Of a DNA stretch of 64,000 nt, positions 33,975 through 42,312 are shown in pieces (position 1 is the first letter of the stretch; every line of letters starts with the position of its first letter). The DNA is from an uncultured Draconibacterium sp. (lineage in GTDB: Bacteria; Bacteroidota; Bacteroidia; Bacteroidales; Prolixibacteraceae), in NCBI RefSeq assembly GCF_963677565.1, contig NZ_OY781981.1, positions 1,860,001 to 1,924,000 of the forward strand. The letters run 5' to 3'. The position numbers and the translations under genes are program-made. The notes under the pieces are model-generated. The model was not told the origin of the DNA. It saw only the letters and a list, made by a program, of their open reading frames with translations, and searched no databases.

Positions 33975-33980
33975 CAGTCC

Positions 33981-34119
33981 CGATTATTATCCTTAGAAAT
34001 AAGGAGTGTAAATAGTTGATTTTCTTTGAGTAAAGCAGTTTGTCGAAAAATTCCGTTGAGACAGAAAATGCGACGAAAAGTAAAATCAGAAGTGTTTTAA
34101 ACAATAAAAATTTAGAAAA
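33981..34119 (+). promoter_or_regulatory. Long structured leader of rplM-rpsI-rpsB-tsf
   Basis: The leader opens with a hairpin TCCTTA-GAAA-TAAGGA (33990-34005) capped by a GNRA tetraloop. Further down, TTTGTCG (about 34040) can pair with CGACgAAA (about 34071) with one bulge. A ten-codon basic frame (34068-34100, starting MRRKVK) ends 19 bases before rplM. Length and structure suggest ribosomal-protein autoregulation. Confidence 0.5.
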
Positions 34120-34575
34120 GTGGACACACTTAGTTATAAAACTGTTTCGGCTAACAAAGCTACCGTTAATAAAGAATGGGTAGTTGTTGATGCTGAAAAT
34201 ATGGTATTGGGACGTTTGGCAAGTAAAGTTGCCAAAATGTTGAGAGGTAAATACAAGCCAAATTTCACACCTCACGTTGATTGTGGCGATAACGTAATTG
34301 TTATTAACGCTGAAAAAGTTGTTTTAACCGGTAAAAAAATGTCGGACAAAGTTTATGTTCGTCACAGTGGTTACCCAGGTGGACAACGTACTCAGACTCC
34401 ACAAGATATTTTAGCTAAATATCCTGAGCGTTTGGTAGAGAAAGCTGTAAAAGGTATGCTTCCTAAAAACAAATTAGGTAGCGACTTATTCAGAAATTTG
34501 CATGTAGTAATTGGTGCCGAGCACAAATATGAGGCTCAAAAACCAAAAGTTGTTGATTTAAATACGATTAAATAA
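34120..34575 (+). CDS. rplM: 50S ribosomal protein L13
   Basis: A 151-residue large-subunit protein with the L13 blocks WVVVDAENMVLGRLASKVAKML, GDNVIVINAEKVVLTGKK, YVRHSGYPGGQR and VEKAVKGMLPKNKLG. The start is a GTG at 34120: the only nearby ATG in the leader opens a ten-codon frame that stops, and GTG followed by DTLSYKTVSANKATVNKEW is the normal Bacteroidota N-terminus. Its TAA overlaps the rpsI ATG by one base, so the two are translationally coupled. It is first in rplM-rpsI-rpsB-tsf. Confidence 0.97.
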   Translation: MDTLSYKTVSANKATVNKEWVVVDAENMVLGRLASKVAKMLRGKYKPNFTPHVDCGDNVIVINAEKVVLTGKKMSDKVYVRHSGYPGGQRTQTPQDILAKYPERLVEKAVKGMLPKNKLGSDLFRNLHVVIGAEHKYEAQKPKVVDLNTIK

Positions 34576-34961
34576 TGGAAGTAGTAAACACAATCGGACG
34601 TAGAAAATCAGCTGTTGCTCGTATTTACGTAAGCGAAGGTAAAGGAAATATTACCATCAATAAAAGGGAATTGAAAGATTACTTCCCTGCAGAAACATTG
34701 CAATACATTGCTATGCAGCCACTAAATCTTTTAGAAGTTGCAGAGAAATATGATGTAAAAGCAAACCTTGATGGCGGTGGCCCTAAAGGACAGGCAGAAG
34801 CCTTTCGTTTGGCACTTACCCGTGCATTAATGGAAATCGATCCTGAGTCGAGACCACAGCTAAAAGCTGCAGGATTTGTTACCAGAGATCCACGCGAAGT
34901 GGAACGTAAAAAGCCGGGACAACCAAAAGCAAGAAAACGTTTCCAATTCTCAAAACGTTAA
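34575..34961 (+). CDS. rpsI: 30S ribosomal protein S9
   Basis: A 128-residue small-subunit protein whose C-terminal tail reaches the P-site tRNA. It begins MEVVNTIGRRKSAVARIYV and ends in the basic KARKRFQFSKR, the invariant S9 tail. Central blocks such as GGGPKGQAEAFRLALTRAL are canonical. It overlaps rplM by one base (TAATG) and is followed after 100 bases by rpsB with a stem-loop in between. Confidence 0.97.
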   Translation: MEVVNTIGRRKSAVARIYVSEGKGNITINKRELKDYFPAETLQYIAMQPLNLLEVAEKYDVKANLDGGGPKGQAEAFRLALTRALMEIDPESRPQLKAAGFVTRDPREVERKKPGQPKARKRFQFSKR

Positions 34962-34992
34962 GATTATTATTTATAAAATTATATGGATCTAA

Positions 34993-35033
34993 AACGGCTG
35001 TGATTCCGTCGGCTGACGGACTACTCAGCGGTT
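34993..35033 (+). promoter_or_regulatory. Two-part stem-loop in the rpsB leader
   Basis: AACgGCTG (34993-35000) pairs with CAGCgGTT (35026-35033) with one mismatch. After an internal loop, TCCGTC pairs with GACGGA around a GGCT tetraloop (35005-35020). No T-run follows and no promoter is seen between rpsI and rpsB. It could be the S2 autoregulatory site within the operon. Confidence 0.5.
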
Positions 35034-35061
35034 GCTTTTAGAGCATAGAAAAAGTAAAAAG

Positions 35062-35829
35062 ATGCCAAAAACAAATTTTCAAGAATTATTGGAAGCAGGT
35101 GCACATTTTGGTCACCTGAAAAGAAAGTGGAATCCAAACATGGAGCCTTATATCTTCATGGAGAAAAACGGTATCCACATTATCGATCTGCAAAAAACAG
35201 TTGTAAAAATTGATGAAGCTGCTGCAGCCATCAAACAAATTGCAAAATCAGGTCGTAAAGTGTTATTCGTTGCCACTAAAAAGCAAGCTAAAGAACTGGT
35301 TGCCGAGCAAGTTAAAGAGGTAGGAATGCCTTACGTAACTGAGCGCTGGCCAGGAGGTATGCTTACCAACTTCCCAACAATCCGTAAAGCGGTTAAGAAA
35401 ATGATCTCCATCGATAAAATGATGAAGGACACAAGTTGGGATAACCTTTCAAAACGCGAAAAACTTCAAATTACACGTCAGCGTGCTAAACTGGAAAAAG
35501 TTTTGGGTTCAATCTCAGACCTTACCCGTTTGCCGGCTGCATTGTTTGTTGTTGACGTATTGAAAGAAAAAATTGCTGTTCGTGAAGCAAAAAAATTGGG
35601 TATCCCGGTATTTGCAATTGTTGATACCAACTCAAATCCTGAGGATATCGACTTTGTTATTCCAGCAAACGACGACGCATCACAATCAATCCGCATTATT
35701 GTTGGTGAAATGTGTGATGCAGTTAAAGCCGGTTTAAGCGAACGCAAAATCGAGAAAGATAAAGAAGATGCAACTGCTGAGGCTCCTAAAAAGAAAGAAG
35801 CAAAAGCAGAAGAAACTTCTGAAAAGTAA
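35062..35829 (+). CDS. rpsB: 30S ribosomal protein S2
   Basis: A 255-residue small-subunit protein beginning MPKTNFQELLEAGAHFGHL, with the S2 signatures NPNMEPYIFMEKNGIHIIDL, TERWPGGMLTNFPTI and GIPVFAIVDTNSNPEDIDFVIP. An acidic/basic low-complexity tail (EAPKKKEAKAEETSEK) extends the C-terminus. I use the ATG at 35062; a TTG or similar start at 35032 would lie inside the leader stem-loop and add ten residues without homology. It is followed by tsf, the universal partner. Confidence 0.95.
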   Translation: MPKTNFQELLEAGAHFGHLKRKWNPNMEPYIFMEKNGIHIIDLQKTVVKIDEAAAAIKQIAKSGRKVLFVATKKQAKELVAEQVKEVGMPYVTERWPGGMLTNFPTIRKAVKKMISIDKMMKDTSWDNLSKREKLQITRQRAKLEKVLGSISDLTRLPAALFVVDVLKEKIAVREAKKLGIPVFAIVDTNSNPEDIDFVIPANDDASQSIRIIVGEMCDAVKAGLSERKIEKDKEDATAEAPKKKEAKAEETSEK

Positions 35830-35873
35830 GTAAAGGTTAAGTATAATATAAACCATTTAAAAGAGACTTAATT

Positions 35874-36698
35874 ATGTCTTTTACAACCGCAGACGTAGTA
35901 AAATTACGTAAAGTATCTGGCGCAGGGATGATGGATTGCAAAAATGCCCTGAAAGACGCCGAAGGTGACTTTGACAAGGCACTGGAAATCATCCGCGAAA
36001 AAGGTAAATTAATTGCTAACAAACGTGCAGACAGAGACGCTGCTGAAGGCGTAGCTATTGCAAAAGCAACTGAAGACGGTAAATTCGGAGCAATCGTTGT
36101 TCTGAATTGCGAAACTGACTTTGTTGCTAAAAACGAAAGTTTCGTTGCATTTGCTGAGAAAATTCTTGCAAAAGCATTAGAAGCTAAACCAGAAAGTTTA
36201 GAAGCATTAAAAGCACTTGAAGTTGATGGTTCAACTATTGAAGCATTGGTTACTGAACAAACCGGTGTAACAGGTGAAAAGCTTGACCTTTCATATTACA
36301 AATGTTTAGCCGACGAGGCTGTAGTTCCTTACATCCACCCTGGTAACAAATTGTCAACTTTGGTGGCTTTCAATAAAGCTGTTGATTTACAGGTAGGAAA
36401 AGATATCGCAATGCAGGTTGCAGCTATGGCTCCTGTTGCTATCGATGAAGCTTCAATTCCACAAGCTGAAATTGATAAGGAATTAGAGTTTGCAAAAGAA
36501 AAATACCGCAAAGAAGGAAAACCTGAAGCAATGCTTGATAAAATTGCAATGGGTTCTTTGAATAAGTGGTACAAAGATGTAACACTTATTAATCAGGCTT
36601 TTGTTAAAGACGGAAAAGTATCTGTAAAAGATTACCTGAAAGGTGCTGATGCAGAATTGAAAGTTACGGCTTTCGACCGCTATACTTTGAATGCTTAA
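35874..36698 (+). CDS. tsf: Elongation factor Ts
   Basis: A 274-residue guanine-nucleotide exchange factor for EF-Tu. The N-terminal UBA-like domain (VVKLRKVSGAGMMDCKNALKDA) is followed by the exchange motif CETDFVAKNESF near residues 77-88. Two core subdomains follow; the coiled-coil insertion of E. coli is reduced. It is the last gene of rplM-rpsI-rpsB-tsf, 44 bases after rpsB, closed by a strong terminator. Confidence 0.97.
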   Translation: MSFTTADVVKLRKVSGAGMMDCKNALKDAEGDFDKALEIIREKGKLIANKRADRDAAEGVAIAKATEDGKFGAIVVLNCETDFVAKNESFVAFAEKILAKALEAKPESLEALKALEVDGSTIEALVTEQTGVTGEKLDLSYYKCLADEAVVPYIHPGNKLSTLVAFNKAVDLQVGKDIAMQVAAMAPVAIDEASIPQAEIDKELEFAKEKYRKEGKPEAMLDKIAMGSLNKWYKDVTLINQAFVKDGKVSVKDYLKGADAELKVTAFDRYTLNA

Positions 36699-36718
36699 TT
36701 AGAGCAAAGAGAATATAC

Positions 36719-36752
36719 AAAAAGCCATCCGAATTTCGGATGGCTTTTTTTT
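36719..36752 (+). terminator. Terminator after tsf
   Basis: AAAGCCATCCG (36721-36731) pairs with CGGATGGCTTT (36737-36747) around a 5-base loop, with an eight-T run. Confidence 0.9.
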
Positions 36753-36756
36753 GCAA

Positions 36757-36797
36757 CAAAAAAGAGCCTTTCGAGATTTAATATCTACAAAAGGCTC
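36757..36797 (-). terminator. Terminator of the T9SS-protein gene
   Basis: Read on the minus strand, GAGCCTTT pairs with AAAGGCTC (36790-36797 with 36764-36771) and is followed by TTTTTTG. It lies 23 bases beyond the stop at 36820, back to back with the tsf terminator. Confidence 0.8.
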
Positions 36798-36819
36798 GTA
36801 TTTTAATGTTGAGGAAAGT

Positions 36820-38598
36820 TTATCTTTTCAAAACCATTTTCTTAACCTGATCTACTTTTCCGTCTTTTATAAAACGGCATAAGTAAATTCCTGAAGAGGC
36901 TGGTGATCCATTCGAATCGTCTCCTTTCCATGTAATACGATGAATGCCTTCATTGTATTGACGGTTAGTAAAAAGTTGAACTTTTTGTCCAAACATGTTG
37001 TAAATTTCCACTTGAATCTCGGCGGGATCGCTAATCATAAACTGAATAGTAGCCGATGAGTTAAATGGGTTAGGGTAGACAATTAAATCTGCTTCAGGCA
37101 TTGGTGCAATAGTTTCAACCGATGTAGTAACGTTACCTTGTTTCACAACAATGGTGCTGAAGTGAACAATGTTGGCATAAATTTTATTCCGAACTGTGTC
37201 AACGGCAACATGCTCGTCAATTTTTTCAAAACCGGTATTTTCAGCAAAGAACACATCCAGCTCTTCCGGAGTAACTCCTAACGAGTCGAGTAAATCATGT
37301 TTAAATACCAGGCTTAAATTAACCGGAACATTAAAATCGTAGGGCTCAACAATTGTATCCGAGCCAACCGGCATAACACTGAATTTTACACCGGTTATCA
37401 CGTCATCGGTAAAAGTAACTTCGGTACTACTATCGCTAACTTCTGCATATTCTTCAGGTATAAACATGAATATCTCGATATCCTCATCGATACATCCAAA
37501 TGGGAAATGAAGCATCCCGGCATTCAGCATATTTAACGGATAAGGTAAGCCTCCAATTTTATAGCTTTCGCCTTCTTTAAAAGTTTTCGCTTTTAATTCC
37601 TGGCCATCGGGCAGCACCCTTCGAATTGAAATGGTATTTATTTCCATATCTACCGTTGAGTCAACAACTAATAACTCTACTGATGCTTTAAAATTACTGT
37701 ACTCGGCATGTACAAGTGTCATCCCGGTTTCTCCACTGAGCGTTAGTAAGCCATCTTCCGAAATTGAAGCAACAGTGGTATCCGAAACACTCCACAGAAA
37801 GTCTGCACTTTGGTGTTTTTGACCGTTAGTTTTATAATCTGCTTCATATAAAATTGGCTCATGCCCGCTATAAACTACCATGTCGCCTGGCTCAATAATA
37901 AGCTGTTTGCCCCGGTTATTCTCAACGCGTTCTTGCTTTTCTTTTTTCTGTTTTTTGGCCTTGCTTTCATAAACCGTAACCTTTGCGGTGTCTGCCAAAT
38001 CGCCAAGCATTGCAATTATTATTCCATGACCAGTCGTGTCGGTTGAATAAAACATATTTACCGCAGAGTCGGGGAACTCACCAATTTCTGTCGGCTCCAC
38101 TGCCCACACAAACGATGTGTCAACCTTTACTCCGGCAGAATCGATGTAGAAGGCACGAAGTTCTACCGAATCGCTGACTTCCACTTTTATGTGATCCGGA
38201 ACGATTTTAATTTTCGGGTATTCGTCCTCCATTTCATTCTCTTCGTCTTCGTCATCATCGTCGTCCTTTACAGCACCGTTTACTTTTAGTGCTACCGAAT
38301 CGCGTAGCTCTTTGTATTTGGCAATCAGGTAACCTTCTCCGGAGTGATTGGTAATTAGAAAACCGTCCTTGTCAACCTTGCCAAGATATCCGGGTTCTGT
38401 ATTCCATTTTATTTTTGCATCGTTAACCGGATTACCGGTGCTGTCTGTGTAAACAGCCGAAACTGCATACATGGTGTCTGGATTTAGTGTTAGGTCCCCG
38501 CCATCTATCTCAAGTGATTCCTGGCTCGATGCAGCAAAAGACATGAGCATAGCAGCTAGTAACAGCAATGTTTTTGAGTTTGCGTAAAATTTCTTCAT
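36820..38598 (-). CDS. Secreted protein with Ig-like repeats and a T9SS type A sorting domain
   Basis: A 592-residue protein with a signal peptide (residues 1-26, KTLLLLAAMLMSFAASSQ). It has three or more repeats of about 90-100 residues (for example DSTGNPVNDAKIKWNTEPGYLGKVDKDG) that resemble bacterial Ig-like folds, and an acidic linker KDDDDDEDEENEMEDEY near 111-128. The C-terminal 80 residues, beginning YPNPFNSSATIQF and ending GIYLCRFIKDGKVDQVKKMV, are a type A sorting signal of the type IX system. It should therefore be exported and anchored at the cell surface. The binding partner is unknown. It stands alone, with its own terminator. Confidence 0.85.
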   Translation of the reverse strand: MKKFYANSKTLLLLAAMLMSFAASSQESLEIDGGDLTLNPDTMYAVSAVYTDSTGNPVNDAKIKWNTEPGYLGKVDKDGFLITNHSGEGYLIAKYKELRDSVALKVNGAVKDDDDDEDEENEMEDEYPKIKIVPDHIKVEVSDSVELRAFYIDSAGVKVDTSFVWAVEPTEIGEFPDSAVNMFYSTDTTGHGIIIAMLGDLADTAKVTVYESKAKKQKKEKQERVENNRGKQLIIEPGDMVVYSGHEPILYEADYKTNGQKHQSADFLWSVSDTTVASISEDGLLTLSGETGMTLVHAEYSNFKASVELLVVDSTVDMEINTISIRRVLPDGQELKAKTFKEGESYKIGGLPYPLNMLNAGMLHFPFGCIDEDIEIFMFIPEEYAEVSDSSTEVTFTDDVITGVKFSVMPVGSDTIVEPYDFNVPVNLSLVFKHDLLDSLGVTPEELDVFFAENTGFEKIDEHVAVDTVRNKIYANIVHFSTIVVKQGNVTTSVETIAPMPEADLIVYPNPFNSSATIQFMISDPAEIQVEIYNMFGQKVQLFTNRQYNEGIHRITWKGDDSNGSPASSGIYLCRFIKDGKVDQVKKMVLKR

Positions 38599-38937
38599 AA
38601 GCTGAATTTTAAAAGTTTAATCAACCTAATTATCGCATATTGTACGCCAGGGTAATGATTGTTCAAGTTACGGAATACCGGCTTAATTCCAAAATGCCGG
38701 AAATGTCCGTGCAGATGAGTTTCTTTTCGATTGACTTTAAAAAATTGTTTGCGTCCTATATAAATATTCCTCAAATGAGTAAAAGGTAATCTTTTTACCT
38801 CGTTTTGTCGTATAAACAAATGGCTTGGCATAAACAAAAAGTTATGAATGAAATGTTGGAATTAGAATGGGGTGCTGATCAAATGGCAGGGCATTTATCG
38901 GCCCCCGAATTGAATATTAAATTAAAACGCTGTTGTT
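38599..38937. other. Intergenic DNA upstream of the T9SS gene
   Basis: No credible gene is seen. A short hairpin AGGTAA-tcttt-TTACCT followed by CGTTTTG lies near 38787-38803 and could be a weak plus-strand terminator. Frames of 70-80 codons here lack homology and coding sense. Confidence 0.4.
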
Positions 38938-39024
38938 ATGGTAGTTCTTTTATTAGCAATCGTAATGATAGCCATAATTATTGCAGAACTAATTTTGTGC
39001 TATCGCGATTTAAAACATAGCTAA
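38938..39024 (+). CDS. 28-residue single-span membrane protein
   Basis: ATG at 38938 to TAA at 39022-39024. After Met the first 20 or so residues are almost all hydrophobic (VVLLLAIVMIAIIIAELIL), followed by a short charged tail CYRDLKHS. This is the form of a small inner-membrane protein with a cytoplasmic or periplasmic basic tail. I recognise no family. A second peptide of the same design lies 280 bases downstream, which supports a real gene. It is followed by a hairpin TTGGTATGGG/CCC-ATACCAA (39031-39061). Confidence 0.45.
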   Translation: MVVLLLAIVMIAIIIAELILCYRDLKHS

Positions 39025-39030
39025 ATTATT

Positions 39031-39061
39031 TTGGTATGGGGCTGCACCCACGAAATACCAA
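39031..39061 (+). repeat. Hairpin after the first tiny membrane gene
   Basis: TTGGTAT pairs with ATACCAA and an inner GGG with CCC, with a small bulge on the right arm, seven bases after the stop codon. There is no T-run, so an mRNA 3'-end or processing structure is possible. Confidence 0.4.
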
Positions 39062-39222
39062 TGATTGAATGGCTGTAAATGCCGTAACAGGGAGAGTTTG
39101 TGCTCATTTAAACACTAATGTGGTTTCTGTCAGTTTATCCCGATCATTCCCTTGTGATTGTTGAAAAAAAGAGTTGTGTTGGAGTCGGTTTATATGTGCA
39201 ATTTTTGTTGATATTAACAATT

Positions 39223-39230
39223 TACCTTTG
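39223..39230 (+). promoter_or_regulatory. Possible -7 box (TACCTTTG) for the second tiny membrane gene
   Basis: An exact TAnnTTTG match 74 bases before the ATG at 39305; TTTG at 39204-39207 is only 15 bases upstream, shorter than usual. Confidence 0.35.
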
Positions 39231-39304
39231 ATAACTATCTCATTTAAAGGGAAACAACTGCCGGATTGAATCGTAACTTCAGGTATTATTTAATACAACA
39301 AATT

Positions 39305-39394
39305 ATGGCAGTACTTATTTACGGTGTGTTATTTCTGATGGCGATCTCTGTAATGATGTATAGAAGTTATCAGGATGCTAAACAAAATCGTTAA
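39305..39394 (+). CDS. 29-residue single-span membrane protein
   Basis: ATG at 39305 to TAA at 39392-39394. The design is the same as that of the peptide at 38938: hydrophobic residues 2-18 (AVLIYGVLFLMAISVMM) and then a polar, positively charged tail YRSYQDAKQNR. Both tails begin with the pair Tyr-Arg and contain Asp and Lys. A -7 box lies upstream. No family is recognised; possibilities include regulators of a membrane transporter or sensor, or a small hydrophobic toxin. Too small for certainty. Confidence 0.45.
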   Translation: MAVLIYGVLFLMAISVMMYRSYQDAKQNR

Positions 39395-39653
39395 ACAGAA
39401 ATAAGGCTTTCGAAACCCATATTTTTGTTTGGTGCAGGAGGTTTTGAAATCTCCTGGATACGGATTGCTGCCCCTTAAAATCAGGTACTATATTATATGC
39501 TTTAAATAACAATTGGCATGAGCTTCAGCCTTGGTTTATTGAGAACCGTTTTTATCAGCATGTCACTTTTCTTCAGTCTTCGGTCCTGCGACCGAGTCAC
39601 TAAAAAAAGTTGCTTAAATTCTAATTTGTTGAGATGTGTTTGTTTGGTGTAAT
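39395..39653. other. Intergenic DNA with two hairpins
   Basis: CAGGAG/CTCCTG (39435-39440 with 39451-39456) and TCGGTC-ctgc-GACCGA near 39580-39596 are seen, neither with a T-run. The second sits in a phrase GTCTTCGGTC that recurs at 40342-40351, suggesting a short interspersed sequence. No other gene is supported. Confidence 0.4.
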
Positions 39654-40115
39654 TTACGAATAAAGCGATGAAATAAATTCATAATTGTAAAACAAGCAAT
39701 ACTTTTCTAACAAGCGAAATCCGTTGGCCGACAGTTCAGTGAGTTCTGGGAAAAAATGTACCAGTAATTCTTTGGCTTTTTGATGAGTTTGCAAGGCAAT
39801 ATCAGATTGACGTAAACTTGATGGATATTTCTCTACTGCTCGCGATATTGCTTCCAGTTCCATTGTTAGGCGAACTTCGTTGTAATTTTCATCTTTGTCG
39901 GCAACCGAGTCGGCACAGTTAAACATCCGGTTGGCATATTCTCTTAACTGTTCCTCCAGCCTATCCTTCTCCGTGATCGAATTCAAGAATGAGTTAGTTA
40001 TTAGCAATTGCTCTCGAATAAAGCGTCTCCGAAATTTTTCCAGGAATTTGTCGATACGCTCAAATTCTGCACGCAGTTTCAAATGAAAATCCTTACTGAA
40101 ATCCTGATGTTCCAT
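39654..40115 (-). CDS. Hypothetical helical protein
   Basis: A 153-residue protein, mostly charged and predicted alpha-helical, with no signal peptide or membrane segment. The N-terminal part (about 1-60) is rich in Lys/Arg/Glu with a regular hydrophobic spacing that suggests a coiled coil. The middle has CADSVADKDENYNEVRL, and the C-terminus is aromatic (LLEKYCLFYNYEFISSLYS). I recognise no family. It is a lone gene between the tiny membrane genes and lysS, both oriented away or in tandem with long gaps, so context gives no function. Confidence 0.6.
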   Translation of the reverse strand: MEHQDFSKDFHLKLRAEFERIDKFLEKFRRRFIREQLLITNSFLNSITEKDRLEEQLREYANRMFNCADSVADKDENYNEVRLTMELEAISRAVEKYPSSLRQSDIALQTHQKAKELLVHFFPELTELSANGFRLLEKYCLFYNYEFISSLYS

Positions 40116-40283
40116 ACTTTTATAACAATAAAACAGTTAAAAAGATTTACAGGATTAAATTACCTGAAATGATGGTGCTTTCAAAAGATTTGAATATGGT
40201 TTAGAGCATATTTGGCGAGTTTATATTGTTTGACAGAAGGGCGTTATTAATAGTATTGATGTTTTAGTTAATGTGTTCACAAT

Positions 40284-40312
40284 AAAAAAGCCCCTCCGAA
40301 AATCGAAGAGGC
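40284..40312 (-). terminator. Terminator of lysS
   Basis: On the minus strand GCCTCTTCGA pairs with TCGGAGGGGC (10 bp with two G-U) around TTT, followed by TTTTTT, 53 bases beyond the lysS stop. Confidence 0.85.
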
Positions 40313-40364
40313 TTCAATATTTTTTTTGACTTCCAACTCACGTCTTCGGTCTTCTAAATTCTGG

Positions 40365-42071
40365 TTACAAGGCAGTCACCAACAAACCGGCATCAGTATT
40401 TTCAACTTTAGCCACATTCTTTTTGGTAAGGCCTTTAATGGCTTTATCCCATTTCTTGTTGCTCAGTCCGGCTTTTTCTTTTAGTGCAGGCAGTTCAACC
40501 GGCGATTCAGCTTTTAACAGTTCGAAAACCGCTTTTTCGTCGTCAGTCAATTCCACTGCTTTTTTCTCCGGTTTCATTTGCGGGAAAAACAATACATCTT
40601 GAATTGATGGGCTGTTGGTCATAAACATGGTCAAACGATCCATTCCAATTCCCATTCCCGATGTTGGAGGCATTCCATACTCCAGTGCGCGTAGGAAGTC
40701 CTGGTCGATAAACATCGCTTCGTCGTCACCTTTCTCCGACAATTTTAGCTGGTCTTCAAAACGTTCGCGCTGGTCGATTGGGTCATTCAGTTCCGAGTAA
40801 GCATTGGCCAGCTCTTTTCCATTTACCATCAACTCAAAACGTTCTGTTAATTCCGGGTTGTCGCGGTGTTTTTTCGTAAGCGGTGACATTTCTTTCGGGT
40901 AATCGGTAATAAAGGTTGGCTGTATGTAGTTGCCTTCACATTTTTCGCCAAATATCTCGTCAATCAACTTTCCTTTACCCATGGTTTCGTCGATTTCAAT
41001 ATCAAGCTTTTTGCAGATATCGCGCAGCTCGTCTTCCGACTTGCCGTTAATATCGTAACCGGTGTGTTCCAAAATTGCTTCGGCCATGGTAACACGCGGA
41101 TATGGTGCTTTATAATCGATAATGTTGTCGCCCAGCTGAACTTTTGTGGTTCCGTGTAATGCCATCGCCACACGCTCACAAATTTCTTCGGTAAAGCTCA
41201 TCATCCATTTGTAGTCTTTGTAGGCCACATAAATTTCCATCACCGTAAATTCCGGGTTGTGGGTGCGGTCCATTCCTTCGTTACGGAAATCTTTGGCAAA
41301 TTCGTAAACACCTTCAAAACCACCAACAATAAGTCGTTTCAGGTAAAGTTCGTTGGCAATACGCATGTACAACGGCATGTTCAGCGCGTTGTGGTGCGTA
41401 ATAAACGGACGTGCAGCAGCTCCTCCGGGAATTGGTTGCAGAATTGGTGTTTCCACCTCGTGGTAACCATACTCGTTAAACATCTGGCGCATGGTGTTGT
41501 ATATAATTGTCCGTTTTTTGAAGGTCTCTTTTACCTCAGGATTTACGATCAAATCGATGTAACGCTGGCGGTAACGTTGCTCCGGATCGGTAAAAGCATC
41601 AAAGGTTTTACCATCTTTTTCTTTTACAATCGGTAGTGGGCGCAACGATTTATTCAGCACTGTAAATTCAGTAACATGAATGGTTAATTCGCCCATTTGC
41701 GTAATAAAAGCATGTCCTTTTACCCCGATGATGTCGCCAATGTCAAGTAATTTTTTGAATACTTCGTTGTACATCATTTTATCATCGCCGGTGCAAATTT
41801 CGTCGCGGTTAACGTAAATCTGAATACGTCCTTCATGGTCCTGGATCTCAGCAAACGCAGCTTTTCCCATAATCCGGCGGCTCATCAATCGGCCGGCAAT
41901 CACTACATCCTGAAAATTCTTCTCCTCTTCCTTGAAGTTCTGTTTTATATCTTTGGTGTTGGTATTTACATGGTACTGTGCCGCCGGGTAGGGTTCAACA
42001 CCCAACTCGCGCATTTTTTGCAACGAATTTCGTCTGATGATCTCTTGTTCGCTTAATTCCTGATGACTCAT
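40365..42071 (-). CDS. lysS: Lysine-tRNA ligase, class II
   Basis: A 568-residue class II synthetase that charges tRNA-Lys. It has an N-terminal OB-fold anticodon domain (about 55-160, VIAGRLMSRRIMGKAAFAEI), class II motif 1 near 200-220, motif 2 (FRNEGMDRTHNPEFT) and motif 3 (GMGIGMDRLTMFMTN). Beyond the usual end near residue 500 is an extension of about 65 residues (DDEKAVFELLKAES and KKWDKAIKGLTKKN), a winged-helix-like addition often present in Bacteroidota LysS. Monocistronic, with its own terminator. A TATCTTTG box lies at 42173-42166. Confidence 0.97.
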   Translation of the reverse strand: MSHQELSEQEIIRRNSLQKMRELGVEPYPAAQYHVNTNTKDIKQNFKEEEKNFQDVVIAGRLMSRRIMGKAAFAEIQDHEGRIQIYVNRDEICTGDDKMMYNEVFKKLLDIGDIIGVKGHAFITQMGELTIHVTEFTVLNKSLRPLPIVKEKDGKTFDAFTDPEQRYRQRYIDLIVNPEVKETFKKRTIIYNTMRQMFNEYGYHEVETPILQPIPGGAAARPFITHHNALNMPLYMRIANELYLKRLIVGGFEGVYEFAKDFRNEGMDRTHNPEFTVMEIYVAYKDYKWMMSFTEEICERVAMALHGTTKVQLGDNIIDYKAPYPRVTMAEAILEHTGYDINGKSEDELRDICKKLDIEIDETMGKGKLIDEIFGEKCEGNYIQPTFITDYPKEMSPLTKKHRDNPELTERFELMVNGKELANAYSELNDPIDQRERFEDQLKLSEKGDDEAMFIDQDFLRALEYGMPPTSGMGIGMDRLTMFMTNSPSIQDVLFFPQMKPEKKAVELTDDEKAVFELLKAESPVELPALKEKAGLSNKKWDKAIKGLTKKNVAKVENTDAGLLVTAL

Positions 42072-42165
42072 TTCTAATTCACTTTTATTTTGCTGTCACT
42101 CTTTTGTTTAAATGACATTTTAATGTCAGGGAAACGTTTGTCGAATCCTGTTAAAAAAATTTGGG

Positions 42166-42173
42166 CAAAGATA
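42166..42173 (-). promoter_or_regulatory. Possible -7 box (TATCTTTG) for lysS
   Basis: A minus-strand exact TAnnTTTG match about 95 bases upstream of lysS; no clear -33 element. Confidence 0.4.
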
Positions 42174-42270
42174 ATAAAACAGATTGGTTGTAATTGTTGT
42201 TGTAACATTGAATCAATTAAAAAATAATGTTGAGGGTGAATGTTTTATTTCCATATGCGGTTGCATTTTG

Positions 42271-42278
42271 TATCTTTG
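42271..42278 (+). promoter_or_regulatory. Possible -7 box (TATCTTTG) for recJ
   Basis: An exact TAnnTTTG match 34 bases upstream of recJ; the -33 position reads TTTC, one base off consensus. Confidence 0.5.
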
Positions 42279-42312
42279 CGCATTCACATCTTGAGAAACA
42301 CAATAACGCAGC

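Noticed and set aside
38805..39020. 71-codon frame overlapping the first tiny membrane gene
   Set aside because: Cys/Asn/Ser-rich without domain sense, and it reads the tiny gene in another frame. The hydrophobic 28-residue product is more protein-like.
39518..39652. 44-codon frame before the unknown helical gene
   Set aside because: Runs through the GTCTTCGGTC hairpin and shows no coding pattern.
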